NCBI RefSeq assembly: GCF_003369795.1
Contig: NZ_CP026730.1
Location: forward strand, 5,757,001 to 5,821,000
DNA length: 64,000 bases
DNA from: Streptomyces sp. CB09001
GTDB lineage: Bacteria; Actinomycetota; Actinomycetes; Streptomycetales; Streptomycetaceae
Direction of reading: 5' to 3'
In this document: piece by piece, positions 7,476-15,108 of the stretch
Numbering within the stretch: position 1 is the stretch's first letter
Layout: every line of letters begins with the position of its first letter
Notes under the pieces: model-generated
What the model was told of the DNA's origin: nothing
What the model saw: the letters and a program-made list of their open reading frames with translations, nothing else
Database searches by the model: none
Made by a program: the position numbers and the translations under genes

Positions 7476-9070
7476 AGCGACTCCGCCCGGTGTCGCCCAC
7501 GGCGTGGCTGGGCCGGATGTCGCTGCGCACCCGCCTGCTGTGCCTGTCCGTCGCTCTCGTCGCGGTCGGTCTGCTCGGCACCGGCCTGCTGGTCACCACC
7601 GCCCTGCACGGCTACCTCCAGGGCAGGGTCGACGACCGGCTCGCCCTCACCGGACAGATCGCCGCCCGGTTGTCCCCGCCCTCCGACATCGACACGCCGC
7701 CGAGCGTGCGCGCCCTCAGCGTGCTCGGCGACACCACCGTGACCTACGTGGACGGCAACGGCGCCGCCCGCAGGAGGTTCGACGCCAGCACCGCCCCCTC
7801 GGGCGGCGGCCCCGACCTGCCCCGGCTCGACCGTGCGGGCGTCGTCGCCCACGGCGGCCGGCCCTTCACCGTGTCCGCCCTGGACGGCGAGCACAACTGG
7901 CGGGTCGTCGCGCTGACCCAGCCCGCCCAGGTCTTTCCGCCGGAACCCTCCGGGACCGGTGGATCCGTCGTCGTCGCCACCTCCATGGAAGAGGTCGACC
8001 GCACCATCACCAAGACCCGGAACCTCTCCCTGGCCGCGGGCGTCGCCCTGCTCGCGGTCCTGGGCGTCGCGGGCTGGTTCGCGGTGCGCTCCGGACTGCG
8101 GCCCCTCGCCCGGATCGAGGAGACCGCGACCGCGATCACGTCCGGCGACCACTCCCACCGCGTCCCCGAACCGGCCGCCCCGCACACCGAGGTGGGACGC
8201 CTGACCACCTGCCTCAACCAGATGCTCGACCGGATCGACACGGCCTTCCGGGCCCGCACCGAGGCCGAGGCGAGAACCCGGCGCTTCTTCGCCGACGCCA
8301 GCCACGAGCTGCGCACGCCGCTCGTCGGCATCAAGGGCTACACCGACCTGCACCGCATGGGAGCCATGTCCACCCGCGAGGACGTCGACCGGACGATGAC
8401 CCGGATCGCCGAGGAGTCCGAACGCCTCACCCGGCTCGTCGAGGAGATGTTCCTCCTCGCCCGCCTCGACGAGGACGCCGACGGCGGGGGTACCGACAGT
8501 GGGAGCACCGACAGTGGGAGGACCACCGGCGCGCGCACCGCCCGGGAACCCGCCTTCGCCCTCGACCTCGCCCCCATGGACCTGCGCACGCTGGCCGCCG
8601 ACGCCCTCCGTGACGTACGCGCCCTGGACCGCACGCGTCCGGTGACCCTGACCGGACCCGGCGGTGGAAAACCGGGCTCCGCCCCCGCCCACGCCGACGA
8701 GGCCCGGCTGCGCCAGGTCGTCACCAACCTCATCGGCAACGCCGTCACCCACACCCCCGCCGGCACCCCCCTCCGCATCGGCGTCGGCACGGTGGGCCGG
8801 CACGCCGTCCTGGAGGTCGCCGACGAAGGGCCCGGCCTCACCGCCACCGAACGCGCCCACGTCTTCGACCGCTTCTACCGCACCGACGACTCCCGTACCC
8901 GCGCCACCGGCGGTTCCGGCCTCGGTCTCGCCATCGCCCACGCCCTCGTCACCGCGCACACCGGCCGCATCACCCTCGACGGCGCCCCCGGACGGGGCTG
9001 CACCTTCCGCATCCTGCTTCCCCTGCCGGACGACCCGCCGCAGGCCCCGGCCACCGACGCGGCCACCTGA
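7472..9070 (+). CDS. Sensor histidine kinase
   Basis: A 532-residue membrane kinase. Helix 1 spans about residues 21-45, an extracellular sensor domain about 46-184, and helix 2 about 185-205. A HAMP linker follows, then the HisKA box FFADASHELRTPLVGIKGY with the phosphorylated His278. The ATPase domain has NLIGNAVTHTP (N box), VADEGPGL (G1) and GGSGLGLAIAHAL (G2). A low-complexity Asp/Gly/Ser linker between the kinase subdomains is encoded by a short DNA repeat near 8490-8520. It is cotranscribed with the response regulator. The stimulus is unknown. Confidence 0.93.
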   Translation: MKRLRPVSPTAWLGRMSLRTRLLCLSVALVAVGLLGTGLLVTTALHGYLQGRVDDRLALTGQIAARLSPPSDIDTPPSVRALSVLGDTTVTYVDGNGAARRRFDASTAPSGGGPDLPRLDRAGVVAHGGRPFTVSALDGEHNWRVVALTQPAQVFPPEPSGTGGSVVVATSMEEVDRTITKTRNLSLAAGVALLAVLGVAGWFAVRSGLRPLARIEETATAITSGDHSHRVPEPAAPHTEVGRLTTCLNQMLDRIDTAFRARTEAEARTRRFFADASHELRTPLVGIKGYTDLHRMGAMSTREDVDRTMTRIAEESERLTRLVEEMFLLARLDEDADGGGTDSGSTDSGRTTGARTAREPAFALDLAPMDLRTLAADALRDVRALDRTRPVTLTGPGGGKPGSAPAHADEARLRQVVTNLIGNAVTHTPAGTPLRIGVGTVGRHAVLEVADEGPGLTATERAHVFDRFYRTDDSRTRATGGSGLGLAIAHALVTAHTGRITLDGAPGRGCTFRILLPLPDDPPQAPATDAAT

Positions 9071-9110
9071 CCACACGGCCACCCGCCCGACCGCCCGACC
9101 GCCCGGGGCG

Positions 9111-10574
9111 TCACGCGGACGGCCGGTCGGCGCGGCTCCGCAGGAAGAGCGCGGCGACGGCGACGCCGAGGAGGACCAGGGCCGCGTTGACGGCGATGGC
9201 CGTCGTGACGCCCCGGTGGACGGCGGAGGCGGTGGCCGCGCCCGCGGTGCCGGCGGTGACGACGGCGGACATGACCGGCGTGCCCATGGTGATGCCGACC
9301 TGCTGGGACATCGAGGCCAGCCCGGTGGCCAGGCCCTGTTCGGAGTCGGGCAGTCCGCTGGTCGCGGTGACCATGAAACCGACGATGACCAGCATGTTGC
9401 CGACGCCGCCGAAGAAGGTGGCGGGCAGCAGGAGGGCGAGGGACGCCCCGGTCGTCGTACCGAGGAGGAGCAGGGCCGCGGTGGACACCGCCTGGACGAG
9501 GCCGCCGAGGACGAGCACGGTCGGCGTGGACGTACGGGAGAGCAGCCTGGGTGCGGCCAGCCCGCCGACGACGGTGCCCAGGCCGAGGACGCCGAAGGAG
9601 ACACCCGCCGCGAGGGCGGAGAAGCCCAGGGTCTTCTGGAGGTACAGGGTGAGCAGGTAGACCAGCGAGGTCTCGGTGGCGAAGGCGAGCAGGCCCAGCA
9701 CATTGCCCCAGGCCACGTTGCGGCGCCCCAGCGTCGCGAGGGGTACCAGCGGCGCCGCCACCCGGCGCTCGATCAGGACGAACGCGGCGAGCAGGAGCGC
9801 GCCCCCGGCCAGCCCGGCCAGCGCGTGCGGGTGGGTCCAGCCGTACTCGCCGGCCTGGGTCATGCCGTAGACGAGACCGAGCAGACCGAGGGTGACGGTG
9901 AGCGCGCCGGGCAGGTCGAGGCCGGTGCGGGCGGCGGGCCTGGACTCCTTGATGACGGCCGGGGCGACGAGTACGACCGCGAGTGCCACGGGCACGTTGA
10001 CGAAGAAGGCCCAGCGCCAGGAGAGCAGGTCGGTCAGGACACCGCCGAGGATCGCTCCGGTGGTGAACCCGGCCGACATCAGCGCACCGTTGATGCCGAG
10101 CGCCTTCCGCCGCAGGGGGCCTTCGGCGAACGAGGTCGTCAGCAGGGACAGGCCCGCCGGGGTGGCGGCGGCGGTGGCCAGGCCCTGGGCGACCCGGGCG
10201 GCGAGCAGCACCTCGGGGCTGGTGGTGAGGCCCCCGAGCAGGGAGGCGAGGCCCAGGAGGCCGATGCCGCCGATGAAGATCCTCTTGCGTCCGACCAGGT
10301 CGCCGATACGGCCGAGGAAGAGGGTGAAGCCCGCCGCCGACAGGGCGAACGAGGTGGCGACCCACTGCAGGTCGGAGAGGGCGAAGCCGAGCCCGTCGCC
10401 GATCGCGGGCAGCGCGACGTTCAGGATCGAGAAGTCGACGGCCAGCATGAACTGGGCGACCAGCAGGACCGCGAGGACCAGCTTCGACCGGCCGGTGAGC
10501 CGCTGCGGATCGGCCCCTGCCCCGGCGGCGACCCCTGCCCCGGCGGTGGCCGTGTCGGTGGTGGTGGTGGGCAT
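9111..10574 (-). CDS. DHA2-family MFS exporter (14 helices)
   Basis: A 487-residue exporter of the EmrB/QacA type. It starts with a flexible Thr/Ala/Gly-rich segment, then FMLAVDFSILNVALPAIGDGL in helix 1 and GRIGDLVGRKRIFIGG as motif A; ALGINGALMSAGFTTGAILGG resembles the drug-antiporter motif C. It is divergent from a TetR gene across a 147-bp gap with two dyads, the classic arrangement of a repressor and the pump it controls. GGAGGGA precedes the ATG at 10574. The substrate is probably a hydrophobic drug-like molecule (family inference). Confidence 0.93.
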   Translation of the reverse strand: MPTTTTDTATAGAGVAAGAGADPQRLTGRSKLVLAVLLVAQFMLAVDFSILNVALPAIGDGLGFALSDLQWVATSFALSAAGFTLFLGRIGDLVGRKRIFIGGIGLLGLASLLGGLTTSPEVLLAARVAQGLATAAATPAGLSLLTTSFAEGPLRRKALGINGALMSAGFTTGAILGGVLTDLLSWRWAFFVNVPVALAVVLVAPAVIKESRPAARTGLDLPGALTVTLGLLGLVYGMTQAGEYGWTHPHALAGLAGGALLLAAFVLIERRVAAPLVPLATLGRRNVAWGNVLGLLAFATETSLVYLLTLYLQKTLGFSALAAGVSFGVLGLGTVVGGLAAPRLLSRTSTPTVLVLGGLVQAVSTAALLLLGTTTGASLALLLPATFFGGVGNMLVIVGFMVTATSGLPDSEQGLATGLASMSQQVGITMGTPVMSAVVTAGTAGAATASAVHRGVTTAIAVNAALVLLGVAVAALFLRSRADRPSA

Positions 10575-10594
10575 GGTGTTCCCTCCAGAATCGT

Positions 10595-10665
10595 TAATGG
10601 GTCTGAGGTTCCATTACGGTTCCGGAAGGTAGCACGAAGCCAGGCAGTAAAGGAACTGTGGTTCC
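10595..10665. promoter_or_regulatory. Two inverted repeats, probable TetR operators
   Basis: TAATGG (10595-10600) is mirrored by CCATTA (10611-10616), and GGAAC (10652-10656) by GTTCC (10661-10665) with 4 bases between. Further GGTTCC copies lie in the gap. They sit between the divergent MFS and TetR genes, where a TetR repressor would bind to control both. Confidence 0.5.
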
Positions 10666-10721
10666 GATAAGGTGGAGGTCTGGCGTCATGAGCGCGCCGT
10701 GAGAGAGACGAGGGAGTCGTG

Positions 10722-11333
10722 ATGCCGGACCCAGCCGCCCCCGGGACCCAGCGCCCCGGAGGCCGCACCGCCCGTATCCGTGAGGCCGTCCTCCAAGCGG
10801 CGGGCGACGCACTCGCCGCCGACGGCTTCGACACGCTCGACCTGGGGGAGATCGCCCGCCGCGCGGGCGTCGGCAAGACGACGGTCTACCGCCGCTGGGG
10901 GACCCCGGGCGGTCTCGCCGCCGACCTTCTGGCCGACATGGCGGACCAGTCGCTGCCCCGTGCCGACACGGGCACTCTGGAGGAGGACCTCCGGGCGAAC
11001 GCGCGCCTTGTCGTCAGGACGCTCCACGACCCCCGCCAGGGGCGGCTCTTCAAGGCACTGATCGCGGCCTCCCTCTGCAACGGGCAGGCGGCCGAGGCCC
11101 TGCACCGCTTCTACGCCGTACGCGTCGACGAATGGGCGGGCTGTGTGCGGGACGCCGTGACGCGGGGCGAAGTCCCGGACGGCACCGACCCGCACGGCGT
11201 CGTGGCGGCCGTGTCCGCTCCGCTCTACTACGCGCTGCTCAACACCGGCCGGCCCCTCACCGAGGCCGACGCCGACCGTGCGGCCCGCGCGGCGAGCACC
11301 GCCGCGCGCGCGGGCGTGTGGGTGACGGGCTGA
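10722..11333 (+). CDS. TetR/AcrR-family regulator
   Basis: A 203-residue protein. The N-terminal helix-turn-helix is IREAVLQAAGDALAADGFDT followed by EIARRAGVGKTTVYRRWGTP. The C-terminal helical ligand domain (about residues 75-200) is divergent. The ATG at 10722 has AGGGAG 5 bases upstream; an overlapping GTG at 10719 would be too close. Being divergent from the DHA2 exporter, it most likely represses that gene and itself until the exported compound binds. Confidence 0.92.
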   Translation: MPDPAAPGTQRPGGRTARIREAVLQAAGDALAADGFDTLDLGEIARRAGVGKTTVYRRWGTPGGLAADLLADMADQSLPRADTGTLEEDLRANARLVVRTLHDPRQGRLFKALIAASLCNGQAAEALHRFYAVRVDEWAGCVRDAVTRGEVPDGTDPHGVVAAVSAPLYYALLNTGRPLTEADADRAARAASTAARAGVWVTG

Positions 11334-11441
11334 ACGGAACAAGGTGACGGCGGCCCGGTCCGCGTCAAGTGCTGGGGTGCAAAGGCATGTTGCCGCGACA
11401 GGTCTGTCCGTCGTGATCAGGCCGGAATCCCCGTGTTCGAC

Positions 11442-11470
11442 TTCGCCCGACCGCTCCGGGGCGCTATCTT
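11442..11470 (+). promoter_or_regulatory. Possible promoter of the TIR-WD40 module
   Basis: TTCGCC (11442-11447) and TATCTT (11465-11470) are 17 bases apart, a passable housekeeping-sigma promoter, about 30 bases before the GTG of the first gene. The rest of the 167-bp gap after the TetR gene shows nothing else I recognise. Confidence 0.35.
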
Positions 11471-11500
11471 CTCCCCGTCCGGACATTCGAGGGGGGGCGG

Positions 11501-12268
11501 GTGAGGAAGCTGTCTGTGCGGCCTGGTGACCGACCGCGCTGGGAGGTCAGAGTCGTCCGCCGGGCGGTGCTCCGCCTGGTACTGGCCTCGGTCACGGGCG
11601 GGATCGCCGGTCTGGTCCTCTACAGTCTCACCCGGGTGACCAGCCGCAGCCTGTTCGCCGTCACGGGAGCCCTCGCGGCCGTGGTGGCGCTGCTGGCCAG
11701 TGAGTGGTACCGGAAGGCGGCGCGCCTGACCGAGGTGAAGGTCACCATCCCGCAACTGAGCGAACTGACCTTCGCGGTCAACAACGACTCCCGTCAGGTC
11801 GCCTGGCACATGTTCGTCGAAACGGTGACGCGGGTGTCCACCCAACCCCTCGCCGACGACGAGGGCGTCGTCCGCGAGGCCCTCACGTCGATGTACGGGC
11901 TGTTCGCCACGACGCGGGAGACGCTGAAGGTGACCCGCCCCTCTCCGGTCGTCCCCAGTGGCCAGACGGTGGAGTACCTGGCGATCACCATGCTCAACCG
12001 TGAGTTGAGGCCCTTCCTGTCCAAGTGGCACCCGAGGCTGCGGGAGTTCGAACTGGCCCATCCGGACGGTTCGGAATCCACGTGGACGGACAACGCGGCC
12101 TGCCGGGCCGAACTCCAGCGGGTGCAGCAGCACATCCACGGCTACGCGGCCGGCTTCGCGCGCCTGGCCGGTGTCCGTGAGGCCGAAGCGCTGATCGGGC
12201 AGGTACCCGGGCCCCGCGACGAGGCCGGCGACCTGCGGCGCGACGCCGGGCGGACGGCCCGCCCGTAG
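11501..12268 (+). CDS. Small membrane protein, partner of the TIR-WD40 protein
   Basis: A 255-residue protein I do not recognise. Two helices (about residues 20-42 and 50-68) anchor it, and a soluble domain of about 185 residues follows, probably cytoplasmic. That domain starts with a beta-rich stretch, EVKVTIPQLSELTFAVNNDS, then mixed helices, and ends in a charged tail. A run of G residues just before the GTG at 11501 is the ribosome site. The stop lies 2 bases before the TIR gene, so the two are translationally coupled and probably act together at the membrane. Confidence 0.75.
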   Translation: MRKLSVRPGDRPRWEVRVVRRAVLRLVLASVTGGIAGLVLYSLTRVTSRSLFAVTGALAAVVALLASEWYRKAARLTEVKVTIPQLSELTFAVNNDSRQVAWHMFVETVTRVSTQPLADDEGVVREALTSMYGLFATTRETLKVTRPSPVVPSGQTVEYLAITMLNRELRPFLSKWHPRLREFELAHPDGSESTWTDNAACRAELQRVQQHIHGYAAGFARLAGVREAEALIGQVPGPRDEAGDLRRDAGRTARP

Positions 12269-12270
12269 GA

Positions 12271-15012
12271 ATGGGCAGCGGCGACGGCAGGCGGATCGAC
12301 GCGTTCGTCTCGTACAGCCGGGCAGCCGACTCCCGGCTCGCCCCGTCGATCCAGCGCGGCCTCACCCGCCTCGCCAGGAAGTGGTACCGCATCCGGGCAC
12401 TGAACGTCTTCCGGGACCAGACGGACCTGTCCGCCTCCCACGCCCTCGGCGCCTCCATCGAGCGGGCGCTCGCCGACGCGCGGTTCTTCGTGCTGCTCGC
12501 CTCGCCGGCCGCCGCGGAGTCGAAGTGGGTGGGCAAGGAGATCGAGTTCTGGCAGCGCAACAGGACGAGCGACACGTTCCTCATCGCGCTGACCGACGGG
12601 ACCATCAGGTGGGACGACGAAGCGGGGGACTTCGACTGGTCGGCGACCGATGCCCTGCCGCGGAGTCTGTCGGGGTACTTCGAGGCGGAACCGTTGTGGC
12701 AGGACCTCACCTGGTCCCGTGACGCCGACCGCCTCTCCCTGTGGCACGGAGAATTCCGTGACGCGGTGGCGACACTGGCGGCCCCGATCCACGGCTCCTC
12801 GAAACGCGCACTGGACAACGCGGAGGTCAAGGAGCACCGGGCACTGGTACTCGTGGGTGCGCTGGCCATGGCACTGATCCTCACCCTGGCCATTTCCTTC
12901 GGGATCCAGTTCTGGTTCGCGACGGCCGAAAGGAACCGGGCGAACGCGAACGCCCGTGATGCCACGGTCATGAGCGCGATCCAGGAGGCGCAGGCCGAGT
13001 TGGCCAATGCGGAGACGGGCTACGACGTCAGAGCCTATCGACGGCTGATGGCGGCACGATCCCTCGCGGGGAAACCGTCGGTGGAGGGCGCCGCCTACGA
13101 TGCCGCGCTCGATGCCGCCTACGCCCGCCCCAACCTGCTGAAGGTCACCGAAGTCGGGAGCGAGGCCGGAAGCCTCGCCGCCATGACGGTCGACGGTCGG
13201 CGGGCCGCCCTGGGGGGAAAGGGGCAGCCGACGCTCTGGAACCCCGGCACCGGCCGCCCTTCCGGACCCGCCCTGGAAGCCAGGGACACCACGGATTCGG
13301 GGCTTCTCGCCCTCGCGTTCTCCCGCGACGGGAGACGTCTTGCCGCTGCCTACGACACGGTCGTTGTGCTCTGGGACGTGGAGTCAGGGAAGAAGATCAA
13401 CGAATTCGCCAAGGATCACCGCACGACCGCTTCCATGGCGCTCAGTCCCGACGGGACGACCGTCGCCGTGGCCGGGGGAGGCCTGCGGATCTGGGACACC
13501 GGCAGCGGAAAGAGACTCGGAGAACCCTTGGGCGTGACGGGCGACCGGGTCGTCTTCAGCCCCGACGGCCGAAAGCTCGCCTTCGACGCGCTCAACAACG
13601 GGGGAACAGAGGTCCACGTCCGGGGTCTCGACGCGGACGACGCCGGTGAGGTCGTCATTCCGTACCCGCACGACCTGGTCAGCAGCATCGCCTTCGCGCC
13701 GGACGGAGGTGCCCTCGCAGTCGGTACCGACGACGGCGGACTGCAACTCCGGGACCCGGACTCCGGCGAGGCGGTGGGCCGGGCCATGTCCGGTCACCAA
13801 GGCGCAGTACGGGCCGTCACCTTCTCCGCCGACGGCTCCCGCATCGCCACGGCGGGGGCCGACAGGACGATCCGCCAGTGGAACGCGGCGGCCGGGTCCG
13901 CGATCGGCTTTCCGCTCACCGGCCACGCGGGTCCCGTCGACTTCATCGCCTTCTCGCGCGGCGGAGGTGAACTGGTCTCGCTCGGGGAGGACGCGACACT
14001 GCGCCGCTGGGACGCGAGGAACGCTCTCCTGCGAACCGGGCCCGCCGACGCGAGCGCCCCGGAGGCCCTCGCCGTCGACCCCCGCGGCAAGAAGGTGGCG
14101 GTCGGCAGCGCAGAAGGGGTGCGCGTCTTCAACCAGGGGACCGGCGCCCAAGTGGCGACACTGGACCTCCCGCAGGGTGCCCGAAGCCTGTCCTACGCGC
14201 CGGACGGCACCTCCCTGCTGATCGTGAGTGCCGACGGTGTCCGGGTGTGGGAGGAGGGGTCCGAGGTGCGCACGGTCACCCTCGACTCATCCGTCGGTCC
14301 GGTCAGCAGCGGGGCCTTCATGCCCTGGGGCCGGCAGATCGTGGTCGGCTCGTACGCGGGGAAACTCCTCTTCGAAGACCTGGACGCCGAGGCCGCCGGT
14401 ACGCCCAGCGCCTTGATCGACATCAGGTGCTCGGCGCAGCATCTGTCCGTCAGCCAGGACGGGATGCAGGTCGCGTACGCCTGCGGCGACACAGGGGGTG
14501 TCGCCGACGCGAAGGCCGGAAGCGTTCGCACCTTCGAGGCCCAGGACAGCGTCACCGCCCTCGTGATCAGCCCGGACGGGCGCACCCTGATCATCGGAAC
14601 CCGGGACGGCACGGTCTGGCGGCAGGAGCACGATGCCAAGGCATTCGTAGGAGTCGGGGTGCACCGGGGCGCGGTGCTTTCGCTCGCCCACAGTCCCGAC
14701 GGCCGCTGGTTCGCCTCCGCGGGCGACGACGGTTCCGTCGTGATCCATCCACCCGGAGCCAGAGAGATCTCCGCCCGCATCTCCGCCCACACCGGTCCCG
14801 TCGGGGCCGTCGCCTTCAGCCGGGACGGCGGTCGTCTCTTCTCCCTGGGGGCCGACAAGGCGGCCCGGGTCTGGCACGTGTTCCAGGACCCACCGGGTGA
14901 CCTGTGCGAGCGGATCACCTACAACATGTCCGAGTCCGACTGGAAGAAGTGGATCTCGGACAGCTTCGACTACCGCGACCAGTGTGCGGGCAAGCCGCGA
15001 GCGCACGGTTGA
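12271..15012 (+). CDS. TIR-domain, single-helix, WD40-repeat protein
   Basis: A 913-residue protein with three parts. Residues 8-150 are a TIR domain: DAFVSYSRAADSRLAPSIQ (box 1), NVFRDQTDLSAS, FFVLLASPAAAESKWVGKEI. Glu90 in the W-x-x-x-E motif is where NAD-cleaving TIRs keep their catalytic glutamate. Residues 191-212 form one membrane helix, followed by a helical linker. From about 255 to 890 a WD40 propeller shows many copies of the pattern LAFSRDGRRLAAAYDTVVVLWDV. Bacterial TIR proteins often act in antiphage defence or cell death, with repeats as the sensor. That role is inference here; the architecture recurs in actinobacteria. No STAND ATPase module is seen. Confidence 0.85.
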   Translation: MGSGDGRRIDAFVSYSRAADSRLAPSIQRGLTRLARKWYRIRALNVFRDQTDLSASHALGASIERALADARFFVLLASPAAAESKWVGKEIEFWQRNRTSDTFLIALTDGTIRWDDEAGDFDWSATDALPRSLSGYFEAEPLWQDLTWSRDADRLSLWHGEFRDAVATLAAPIHGSSKRALDNAEVKEHRALVLVGALAMALILTLAISFGIQFWFATAERNRANANARDATVMSAIQEAQAELANAETGYDVRAYRRLMAARSLAGKPSVEGAAYDAALDAAYARPNLLKVTEVGSEAGSLAAMTVDGRRAALGGKGQPTLWNPGTGRPSGPALEARDTTDSGLLALAFSRDGRRLAAAYDTVVVLWDVESGKKINEFAKDHRTTASMALSPDGTTVAVAGGGLRIWDTGSGKRLGEPLGVTGDRVVFSPDGRKLAFDALNNGGTEVHVRGLDADDAGEVVIPYPHDLVSSIAFAPDGGALAVGTDDGGLQLRDPDSGEAVGRAMSGHQGAVRAVTFSADGSRIATAGADRTIRQWNAAAGSAIGFPLTGHAGPVDFIAFSRGGGELVSLGEDATLRRWDARNALLRTGPADASAPEALAVDPRGKKVAVGSAEGVRVFNQGTGAQVATLDLPQGARSLSYAPDGTSLLIVSADGVRVWEEGSEVRTVTLDSSVGPVSSGAFMPWGRQIVVGSYAGKLLFEDLDAEAAGTPSALIDIRCSAQHLSVSQDGMQVAYACGDTGGVADAKAGSVRTFEAQDSVTALVISPDGRTLIIGTRDGTVWRQEHDAKAFVGVGVHRGAVLSLAHSPDGRWFASAGDDGSVVIHPPGAREISARISAHTGPVGAVAFSRDGGRLFSLGADKAARVWHVFQDPPGDLCERITYNMSESDWKKWISDSFDYRDQCAGKPRAHG

Positions 15013-15037
15013 CGCATTGGTCCAGACCTTCTACGTT
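15009..15037 (+). promoter_or_regulatory. Chitinase promoter with DasR-type operator in the spacer
   Basis: TTGACG (15009-15014) and TACGTT (15032-15037) are 17 bases apart. The 16 bases between, ATTGGTCCAGACCTTC (15016-15031), closely match the DasR response element family (core TGGTCTAGACCA) known from Streptomyces chitinase promoters. DasR bound here would block RNA polymerase; glucosamine-6-phosphate would release it. The -35 box overlaps the stop codon of the TIR gene. Confidence 0.7.
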
Positions 15038-15108
15038 GTGGGCGCTCAACTCCCTCACGCGCACGGTTCACCTCACCCCTGTACCACCCCACCACCACAG
15101 GGAGAGCC

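Noticed and set aside
8490..8520. Short GACAGTGGGAG repeats as a possible regulatory array
   Set aside because: They lie inside the kinase gene, in frame, and encode a flexible linker.
8664..10670. 668-residue open frame on the plus strand
   Set aside because: It crosses the kinase 3' end and is antisense to the DHA2 exporter; composition is Gly/Asp/Glu-rich without motifs.
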